A stretch of 34,998 nt of DNA, from positions 1-34,998 of the forward strand of contig NZ_SCSK01000012.1 of NCBI RefSeq assembly GCF_004297875.1, written 5' to 3'. Positions 29,326-34,998 of this stretch are shown here, in pieces (positions within the stretch are counted from its first letter, which is position 1; every line of letters begins with the position of its first letter). Made by a program: the position numbers and the translations under genes. This DNA is from Pandoraea sp. (GTDB lineage: Bacteria > Pseudomonadota > Gammaproteobacteria > Burkholderiales > Burkholderiaceae). Under the pieces are notes generated by a model, which was not told where the DNA came from, did not search any database, and worked only from the letters and a program-made list of their open reading frames with translations.

Positions 29326-31121
29326 TACTCCACCCCTCCGAGATAAGCCTCCAGCACTGCCGGATCCTTCTGCACTTCCTCCGGCAAGCCCTCGGCAATC
29401 TTGGTGCCGAATTCCATGACCACCAGGTGATCGGTCAGATTCATCACAAAGTCCATGTCGTGTTCGACCAGCAGCACACTCATGCCCTCGTCGCTGAGCT
29501 TGCGCAGCAATTCCGCCAGCGCCTGCTTTTCCTTGTAGCGCAAACCGGCCGCAGGCTCGTCGAGCAACAGCAAGGTCGGATCGCACGCCAGCGCCCGGGC
29601 GATCTCGAGAATACGCTGCTGGCCGAGCGCCAGACTACCCGCCTCCTCGTACATGTGCTCGCCCAGCCCGACCCGCTCGATCTGCTTGGCCGCCTCATGC
29701 ATCAGCATCGCCTCCTCCGCTCGGTCCAGTCGCAACACACTCGACCAGACGCCGCCCTGCGGGCTTCGCCGCAAGCCGTGCCTGTCGCGCAGGTGCGCGC
29801 CGATGGCAACGTTCTCCAGCACGCTCATGGTAGGCAACAGGCGCACATGCTGGAAGGTCCGGCCGATGCCGCGCTTGACGATCTCGCGCGAAGCCAGCCT
29901 GTCGATGCGCTCGCCATGGAAAGTGATTTCGCCGCTGGTGGCCTGCAGCACCCCGGTCACGAGATTGAAGGTCGTCGATTTGCCGGCACCGTTCGGGCCG
30001 ATCAACCCGACGATCTCCCCGGCCTTGACCTGAAAGCTCACGTCATTGACCGCCACCAGCCCGCCGAACTCCTTGCGCGCGGCGCGCACGTCCAGAATCA
30101 CCTCGCCCGGCGCCGGCTTGTCGCGCCGCCCCAGCGCCTCGGCCTGTTGCGGCGCGCGCGCCAGCTGTCGTGCCGGGAAAAACTTGCGGAAGAACGGCCA
30201 CACGCCATCACGCGCATACTGCAACAGCAAAACCATCAGGATTCCGAAAACAATATTCTCGAAATTCCCGCTGGTACCGAGCAGCTGCGGCAGCGCATTT
30301 TGTAAGTAGTCCTTCAGAATTGTCAGGATCGCAGCGCCGAGCACCGCGCCCCAAACGTGCGAAACACCCCCCACCACGGCCATGAACAGATACTCGATGC
30401 CGTGATCCAGATTGAACGGCGTCGGATTCACCGCCTGCTGCAAATACGCATACAGCCAACCCGAAATGGCCGCGAGAATGGCGGCATAGACAAACACCAC
30501 CACCCTCATCCAGCCGGTGTGAATGCCCATCGCCTCGGCCATCACGCCGCCGCCCTTGAGCGCGCGGATCGCCCGGCCCGGCCGCGAGTTGAGCAGGTTT
30601 TGCACCGATACCACGGCCAGCAAGACCATCACCCAGATCGGGTAATACATCTGCCGGCCGGACTGCAGCGAAAAGCCGAAAAGCTTGAGCACCGGGATAT
30701 TGTTCAGGCCGTCATACTTGCCCAGGAAATCCAGGTTGCCGAACAGGTAGAACAGCGCCAGCCCCCAGGCAATCGTGCCCAGCGGCAGGAAGTGCCCGGA
30801 CAGGCGCATCGTCACCGCGCCGATGGCCAACGCGGCAATCACCGTAATCAGGATCCCCGCGGCCAGCCCGAGCCACGGCGAGGTGCCGTAGGTCGAGCTC
30901 AGGTAGGCGGTGGCATAGGCCCCCAGCCCGACGAACGCCGCCTGGCCGAACGAGGTCATGCCGGCCACGCCGGTGAGCAGCACCAGGCCGATCGACACGA
31001 TGCTGTACAGCCCAATGTAATTGAGCAGCGTCACCCAGTATTCCGGCACGCGCACCGGCGCCGGCATCACCGGCAGCAACGCCATCACCACCAAAAATAT
31101 CCAAAAGAACTTGTTTTTCAT
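29325..31121 (-). CDS. Fused Liv-type permease and ATP-binding protein (LivM-LivG)
   Basis: One 598-residue chain joins two subunits that are separate in E. coli. Residues 1-305 are a LivM permease with about eight to nine membrane segments and the motif [17 protein letters not shown] (about 54-70). A charged linker (about 310-340) follows, then the LivG ATPase: Walker A GPNGAGKS (375-382), the [12 protein letters not shown] segment, a signature with LALGQQR in place of LSYGQQR (497-503), and Walker [12 protein letters not shown] (517-527). The start is ATG 31121, with GGGAG nine bases upstream; ATG 31127 is possible. It lies 19 bases after livH. No frameshift or stop separates the halves, so the fusion is real in this sequence. 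Confidence 0.94.
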   Translation of the reverse strand: MKNKFFWIFLVVMALLPVMPAPVRVPEYWVTLLNYIGLYSIVSIGLVLLTGVAGMTSFGQAAFVGLGAYATAYLSSTYGTSPWLGLAAGILITVIAALAIGAVTMRLSGHFLPLGTIAWGLALFYLFGNLDFLGKYDGLNNIPVLKLFGFSLQSGRQMYYPIWVMVLLAVVSVQNLLNSRPGRAIRALKGGGVMAEAMGIHTGWMRVVVFVYAAILAAISGWLYAYLQQAVNPTPFNLDHGIEYLFMAVVGGVSHVWGAVLGAAILTILKDYLQNALPQLLGTSGNFENIVFGILMVLLLQYARDGVWPFFRKFFPARQLARAPQQAEALGRRDKPAPGEVILDVRAARKEFGGLVAVNDVSFQVKAGEIVGLIGPNGAGKSTTFNLVTGVLQATSGEITFHGERIDRLASREIVKRGIGRTFQHVRLLPTMSVLENVAIGAHLRDRHGLRRSPQGGVWSSVLRLDRAEEAMLMHEAAKQIERVGLGEHMYEEAGSLALGQQRILEIARALACDPTLLLLDEPAAGLRYKEKQALAELLRKLSDEGMSVLLVEHDMDFVMNLTDHLVVMEFGTKIAEGLPEEVQKDPAVLEAYLGGVE

Positions 31122-31140
31122 TGTCATGGTCTCCCTGGTC

Positions 31141-32196
31141 TTATTCCTCTTCCTCTTCCGCATGCGGCCGGGTCAAAGACAACCACAGCAAGACCGGAAT
31201 GATCAGGGTAAAGACAATGACCTCCTTGTAAGAACTGGCCCAGAAAGACGAGAAAGACTCCAGCAAGCCGATCAGCACCGCGCCGGCCGCGGCCATCGGG
31301 TAGCTCAGCAATCCGCCGATGATGGCGCCGACAAAGCCCTTGAGACCGATCAGGAAGCCCGATTCGTAGTAGATGGTCGTGATCGGCGCAATCAGTATGC
31401 CGCACAGCACCCCCAGGGCCGCGGCCAGCGTAAAGGCCAGGCGCCCGGCTTGCACCGTGCCGATGCCCACCAGGCGCGCGCCCAGCCGATTGACCGCGGT
31501 GGCCCGCAGTGCCTTGCCCGAGATCGACCGGTCGAAGTAGAAATACAGCGCGACGATCATCACCGCGCTCACCGCCAGCACCCACAGGCTCTGGCCGGAA
31601 ATCATCAACGAACCGAAATTGAAGTTGGCGTCCGAGAACGCGTGGGTGCGCGAGCCTTCGGCGCCGAACATCACCAGCCCCAGGCCGGTCATGGCGAAGT
31701 GCATTGCCATCGCCACGATCAGCAGCAGCAGCGTGCTGGCCTCGGCCACCGGCTGAAAGGCCAGGCGATACAGCATCGGCCCCATCGGCACGACGATCAG
31801 CAGCGTCAGCGCAATCTGCACCAGCATCGGCAGGTCGCGCCCGGCCAGCGCGCGCGTCACCGCAAACACCGCCAGCGGAAAGATCAGATATTTCGCCACC
31901 AGCACCGGCAGCAGCCGTCCGAGCCGCTTGCGCTGCTCCGGATGGCGCAGCGCCGCGCCAACCTCGACGATCAGCGTGGCCACGCCGAGCGCCAGCAACA
32001 TCCAGCTCGTCAGCGGGAATTTCTGGCTTTGCAGGGCAGCCAGCGTCAGTGCGCCATACGAGACGAACTCGCCCTGCGGAATGAAAATGACGCGCGTGAC
32101 GGAAAAAACCAGCACCAGCGCCAACGCCAACAGCGCGTAAATGGCACCGGTGGTGATGCCATCTTGCGCAAGAATGGCTGCAATCGATAGATCCAT
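31141..32196 (-). CDS. livH: Liv-type ABC transporter permease LivH, extended form
   Basis: Membrane subunit of the HAAT-type importer. The N-terminal pattern [31 protein letters not shown] (15-45 in part) and the late [17 protein letters not shown] are LivH features. At 351 residues it exceeds the usual 290-310; the extra part is about 50-70 residues with hydrophobic segments between the first conserved block and [16 protein letters not shown]. The C-terminus is strongly acidic (PHAEEEEE). The start is ATG 32196, with GAGAG upstream. It follows the regulator gene after 126 bases that likely hold a promoter. Confidence 0.92.
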   Translation of the reverse strand: MDLSIAAILAQDGITTGAIYALLALALVLVFSVTRVIFIPQGEFVSYGALTLAALQSQKFPLTSWMLLALGVATLIVEVGAALRHPEQRKRLGRLLPVLVAKYLIFPLAVFAVTRALAGRDLPMLVQIALTLLIVVPMGPMLYRLAFQPVAEASTLLLLIVAMAMHFAMTGLGLVMFGAEGSRTHAFSDANFNFGSLMISGQSLWVLAVSAVMIVALYFYFDRSISGKALRATAVNRLGARLVGIGTVQAGRLAFTLAAALGVLCGILIAPITTIYYESGFLIGLKGFVGAIIGGLLSYPMAAAGAVLIGLLESFSSFWASSYKEVIVFTLIIPVLLWLSLTRPHAEEEEE

Positions 32197-32322
32197 GCTT
32201 CTCTCACACCCTTTTTAGAACAGCACTCAACGCCACACCGCAACTGGCCGGCCCGCACCGCTTGGCGGCAAAGAATTACGGATTGTAAAAATAATTATGA
32301 ATAGAGCAAATTCGGGCTATCA

Positions 32323-32847
32323 CTAATCTGACGACTTCGGCTGCGCGGTCTCGCCGGCCGAACGCCCCGAGCGCGCGGCGCGGCCCCTGGGGGCCGGCGC
32401 TTCGGGTTCGGGGCGCGGCAGGCTGGCGGTAATGCCATCGAGCATTTCGTACACCTGCGCGAGCGCCTGCTTGCCGATGCGCGCCTCGATCTCCCGATAG
32501 CGTGCATCCACCAGCGGGCTGATCTGCTTGACCAGCTGGCGGCTGGCCGGCGTCAGCGACACCCGCACCTTGCGCTGATCCAGTGCGTCGCGATGTCGCT
32601 GGATCAGGCCGCCTTGCTCCATGCGTTCGAGCATGCCCGACAAGCTCGGGCTGAGAATGCAGCACTCGCGTGCAATCTGGCCGATCTCCATCTCGCCCTG
32701 CTCGCTCTCGTTGAGCTCGCGAATAATGCGCCATTGCTGCTCCGTGAGCGAGAACTGCTTGAGCACCGGCCGAAATAGCCCCATCACGGACTCGCGGGCC
32801 TGCAGCAGCAACATTCCCAGATTGCGATGCTCGAATTCGCCTGACAT
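32323..32847 (-). CDS. MarR-family regulator, HpaR-like
   Basis: A dimeric winged-helix repressor. The 174 residues match the pattern of HpaR, the regulator of homoprotocatechuate degradation: LLLQARESVMGLFRPVLKQ, SLTEQQWRIIRELNE (33-47), ILSPSLSGMLERMEQGGLIQR (recognition helix and wing, 64-84) and the QRKVRVSLTP wing (91-100). A Pro/Arg/Ser-rich tail of about 30 residues (145-174) is an extension. The start is ATG 32847 with GAGGA upstream; the open frame begins 18 codons earlier without support. Its place between the binding-protein gene and livH suggests that it controls this transporter. The ligand is probably aromatic if it resembles HpaR; that is inference. Confidence 0.88.
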   Translation of the reverse strand: MSGEFEHRNLGMLLLQARESVMGLFRPVLKQFSLTEQQWRIIRELNESEQGEMEIGQIARECCILSPSLSGMLERMEQGGLIQRHRDALDQRKVRVSLTPASRQLVKQISPLVDARYREIEARIGKQALAQVYEMLDGITASLPRPEPEAPAPRGRAARSGRSAGETAQPKSSD

Positions 32848-32962
32848 GGATTCCTCGGCAAGTGATAACAAATGATTGCGGCAAATGAAGCCACCCGTCA
32901 CTGTGTCTCACAAAATTGGCCGTCAGACAATCCCGCGGCACGCGTCGCCATGCCGGCGGCAC

Positions 32963-32987
32963 AAAAAAACGGGCGCGAGGCCCGTTT
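32963..32987 (-). terminator. Rho-independent terminator after the binding-protein gene
   Basis: AAACGGGC and GCCCGTTT form an 8-base stem with a 5-base loop. On the minus strand the 3' arm runs into TTTTTTT (plus-strand A run 32963-32969). It lies 56 bases after the stop of the livK-like gene and before the regulator gene, so the two are separate transcription units at least in part. Confidence 0.9.
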
Positions 32988-33042
32988 GTTCAGCACGCGA
33001 GGGCAGCCGCCAGCCGTCGGGCGCGGCGGCCGCCCATGGTGC

Positions 33043-34200
33043 TCAGTTCACCAGCTTCCACTTGCCGTTGACGATCTCCACCATCACGCGGCCGCGCTGA
33101 TCCAGGCCGTTGTGATCGGTCGCGCTCATATTGAAAACGCCCGCGGTGCCGTCCATGTTCTTGATGTTCTCCAGCGCGTCGCGCAATGCCGCCCGGAACG
33201 CCTCGGTACCCGGTTGGGCCTTTTTCAGCGCCACCGGAATTGCCTCGCGCAGCATATGGCCGGCATCCCATGCATGACCGCCGAAGGTCGAGACGCTACC
33301 CGCGCCGTACATCTTCTCGTAGGCTTTCTTGTAGACTTCAGCCGACTTCTTCACCGGATTGCTGGCCGGCAACTGGTCTGCCACCAGCAACGGGCTGGCC
33401 GGCAGGAAAGTGCCATTGCAATCGGCGCCGCACACGCGCAGGAAGTCGTTGTTGGCAACACCGTGCGTTTGATAGATCACGCCCTTGTAGCCGCGCTCCT
33501 TGAGCGTGCGTTGCGGCAACGCCGCGGGCGTGCCCGAACCGGCGATCAGGATGGCGTCCGGATGCGCGCTCATGAGCTTGAGCACCTGACCGATCACCGA
33601 CGTATCGTTGCGGCTGTATTGCTCGTTGGCGACGATCTTCAGCTTGTGCAATTCGGCCGCCTTGGTGAACTCACGGTACCAGCCTTGACCGTAGGCGTCC
33701 GAGAAGCCGATGAAACCGACCGTCTTCACGCCGTGATCTTCCATGTGCTGGGCAATCGCGGTGGCCATCAGGATGTCGTTTTGGGGCGCCTTGAACACCC
33801 AGCGCCGCTTGGCGTCCACCGGTTCGACGATCGCCGCGCCCGCGGCCAGCGAAATCACCGGCGTATGGGTTTCTGCCGCCACGTCGATCATGGCCAGCGC
33901 ATTCGGCGTCACCGTCGAGCCGATCACGGCGTCCACGTGGTCCTCCGACGTCAGCTTGCGCATATTCTTGACGGCCGTGGTGGTATCGGTCGCATCGTCG
34001 AGCACGATGTACTGCACCGACTTGCCGCCGATTTCTCGCGGCAGCAGCGCAATCGTGTTCTTTTCGGGAATCCCCAGCGAGGCCGCCGGGCCGGTGGTGG
34101 ACAACGTCACACCGATCTTCACCTGCGCCTGCGCCACGCCGCCGTAGATACCGGCCAGCAACGCCACGGCCGACACTGCCCCCAACAACTTCTTGTTCAT
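33043..34200 (-). CDS. Periplasmic substrate-binding protein of a Liv-type ABC transporter
   Basis: Captures the ligand in the periplasm and delivers it to LivH/LivM. A Sec signal peptide is clear (MNKKLLGAVSAVALLAGIYGGVAQA, 1-25, cleavage before QVKIG). The two-lobed periplasmic-binding fold of type I follows (KIGVTLSTTGPAASLGIPEKN; ...GSTVTPNALAMIDVAAETHTPVISLAAG). Cysteines in VCGADCNG may form a small disulphide loop. 385 residues is usual. The start is ATG 34200 with GAGGAG upstream; the frame extends seven codons further. The ligand-contacting residues do not let me name the substrate: members bind branched-chain amino acids, amides, urea or aromatic acids. Confidence 0.93.
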   Translation of the reverse strand: MNKKLLGAVSAVALLAGIYGGVAQAQVKIGVTLSTTGPAASLGIPEKNTIALLPREIGGKSVQYIVLDDATDTTTAVKNMRKLTSEDHVDAVIGSTVTPNALAMIDVAAETHTPVISLAAGAAIVEPVDAKRRWVFKAPQNDILMATAIAQHMEDHGVKTVGFIGFSDAYGQGWYREFTKAAELHKLKIVANEQYSRNDTSVIGQVLKLMSAHPDAILIAGSGTPAALPQRTLKERGYKGVIYQTHGVANNDFLRVCGADCNGTFLPASPLLVADQLPASNPVKKSAEVYKKAYEKMYGAGSVSTFGGHAWDAGHMLREAIPVALKKAQPGTEAFRAALRDALENIKNMDGTAGVFNMSATDHNGLDQRGRVMVEIVNGKWKLVN

Positions 34201-34270
34201 AAAGTCTCCTCGCAAAAGCATGGATTAATCGTTGTCATTAGCCGACCGACGAGTCGGCAAATTGGCGTCC

Positions 34271-34299
34271 ATCTTAGTGCGAAGGCGAGCCGCGGGCAA
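34271..34299 (-). promoter_or_regulatory. Possible promoter of the livK-like gene
   Basis: Minus strand TTGCCC (34299-34294) and TAAGAT (34276-34271) with a 17-base spacer; each matches the sigma-70 consensus at four of six positions. It lies about 70 bases before the start codon and downstream of the terminator at 34401-34430. Confidence 0.35.
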
Positions 34300-34400
34300 G
34301 TCCATCATTTCCCCTAGCGCGCGGCGGCCTGGCGGTCGTTGCCGGGCGGCGCAGACAGGGAAGCAGCGCGGGTGATGCCAAGCCGAACGGACAAAATAAA

Positions 34401-34430
34401 AGCGCTGTTGGAGATCACTCCAACAGCGCT
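34401..34430 (-). terminator. Strong rho-independent terminator in the intergenic region
   Basis: AGCGCTGTTGGAG and CTCCAACAGCGCT form a perfect 13-base stem with a 4-base loop. On the minus strand it is followed by TTTATTTTGT. It is 200 bases past the end of the livM-like gene, so it may end that operon or a separate short transcript. Confidence 0.9.
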
Positions 34431-34505
34431 CTATATCTGCACGTTACGTGCTTATTGTCTCCTCGTTCCCGGCCCCTCTAAATGCTGTGTCGCGAACTGG
34501 GGACA

Positions 34506-34534
34506 ATCTTAGTCTGGTGCATAACGCACCACAA
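34506..34534 (-). promoter_or_regulatory. Promoter-like element with palindrome in the spacer
   Basis: Minus strand TTGTGG (34534-34529) and TAAGAT (34511-34506) are 17 bases apart. Nearly the whole spacer is covered by the perfect inverted repeat TGGTGC-GTTAT-GCACCA (plus 34515-34531). The hexamers are weak (three and four of six), but a palindrome placed there is a common repressor or MerR-type arrangement. Transcription would run about 105 bases to the terminator at 34401. Confidence 0.3.
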
Positions 34535-34631
34535 GTTAGCATTTACCCCTATTTTTGTTCGAATCTGGTGAAAAAATCACCGCTGGCCTCAATCCTGACA
34601 ATAATCCGGGCGCCGGCGGCCACGCTCACCG

Positions 34632-34998
34632 TCACGGTGCGCGCAACAGCCGGGTGCGCGCCACCAGTTCGCCGACGATGCCGCGGCGGAAGGCGAGCAC
34701 GCAGACGATGAAGATCAGGCCGATGACGATGGTCACGGACTCGCCCAGGGACTGGAACCAGGCGATGCCGGTGAGGTTGGCCAGCCACATGCCGATGTCG
34801 CCGAGCTTGTTTTGCAGCAGCACGATGATCAGCGCCCCCAGCACCGGGCCGAACAGCGTGCCCAGCCCGCCGACGAGCGTCATCAGGATCACCATGCCCG
34901 AGAGCGTCCAGTGCACGTCGGTGAGCGTCTCGAAGCCCAGCACCAGCGTGTTGGTGGCCCCGGCCAGCGCCGCGAGCGTGGCCGAGAGCACGAACGCC
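34632..34998 (-). CDS. Liv-type ABC transporter permease LivM, C-terminal part
   Basis: The last 121 residues of a branched-chain-type permease; the 5' part lies beyond the right edge. The pattern TLAALAGATNTLVLGFETLTDVHWTLSGMVILMTLVGGLGTLFGPVLGA corresponds to the last conserved block and membrane helices of LivM (seen in part). A final helix VTIVIGLIFIVCVLAF and a basic end (RRGIVGELVARTRLLRAP) follow. It is not fused to an ATPase here, unlike the LivM at 29325-31121, so this belongs to a second transporter set. Confidence 0.9.
   Translation of the reverse strand, partial: AFVLSATLAALAGATNTLVLGFETLTDVHWTLSGMVILMTLVGGLGTLFGPVLGALIIVLLQNKLGDIGMWLANLTGIAWFQSLGESVTIVIGLIFIVCVLAFRRGIVGELVARTRLLRAP

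Larger units (their letters stand above)
34201..34631. other. Non-coding region between the livK-like gene and a second livM-like gene
   Basis: 431 bases without a convincing gene. From right to left on the minus strand: an AT-rich stretch (34500-34600), a promoter-like element with an embedded palindrome (34506-34534), a small inverted repeat GCACG-TTA-CGTGC (34439-34451), a strong terminator (34401-34430), a promoter-like pair (34271-34299), and an inverted repeat GCCGAC/GTCGGC (34241-34258) just before the livK-like gene. A weak hairpin GGTGA-A5-TCACC is at 34567-34581. Confidence 0.65.

Noticed and set aside
34515..34531. NtrC-type binding site
   Set aside because: The repeat is TGGTGC...GCACCA, the reverse order of half-sites from the NtrC pattern GCACCA...TGGTGC, and no sigma-54 -24/-12 pair follows.

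Overview
The window is a GC-rich stretch of a betaproteobacterial chromosome. The family is most likely Burkholderiaceae (Burkholderia sensu lato, Pandoraea or a relative), and the site is probably close to the origin of the main chromosome. This placement is an inference from three things: the flhDC-motAB-che order, the mnmG-rsmG-parAB-atp block, and two perfect parS sites. Thirty-one of the 32 genes lie on the minus strand. If they follow the usual co-orientation with replication, the origin lies beyond the right end of the window.

Left part (1-7508): a motility and chemotaxis block reading leftward. It runs flhD, flhC, motA, motB, a CheY-like regulator, cheA, cheW and a PAS-containing chemoreceptor cut by the window edge. 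A strong sigma-28-type promoter match lies about 290 bases upstream of flhD, and a weaker one lies upstream of motA. Next (8003-12888) come a medium/long-chain acyl-CoA synthetase-type gene preceded by a perfect 16-bp LiuR-like palindrome, and an orphan 967-residue secreted protein built of beta-sandwich modules.

Centre (13229-20825): the complete F1Fo ATP synthase operon atpI-B-E-F-H-A-G-D-C. It has a recognisable promoter, a hairpin just after atpE, and a strong UUCG-loop terminator after atpC. Then (20989-27163) comes a compact leftward set: mnmG, rsmG, a Blc-type lipocalin (GTGA overlap with rsmG), parA, parB and an ion-transporter-superfamily permease. One parS site lies inside mnmG and another upstream of it.

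Right part (27365-34998): the only plus-strand gene, an FMN-dependent nitronate-monooxygenase-like oxidoreductase. It is followed by a Liv-type (HAAT) ABC transporter cluster: livK-like binding protein, HpaR-like MarR regulator, livH, a livM-livG fusion and livF. The HpaR-like regulator suggests an aromatic or other carboxylate substrate rather than leucine. The window ends inside a second livM-like gene. Between that gene and livK lies a non-coding stretch with a promoter-like element, a palindrome in its spacer, and a 13-bp-stem terminator. It could be a small RNA or a leader.

Most of the window is conserved housekeeping DNA. The less ordinary items are the sigma-28 site before flhDC, the modular secreted protein, the orphan transcription-unit candidate at 34396-34534, the regulator embedded in the Liv cluster, and the lipocalin inside the gid-par operon.
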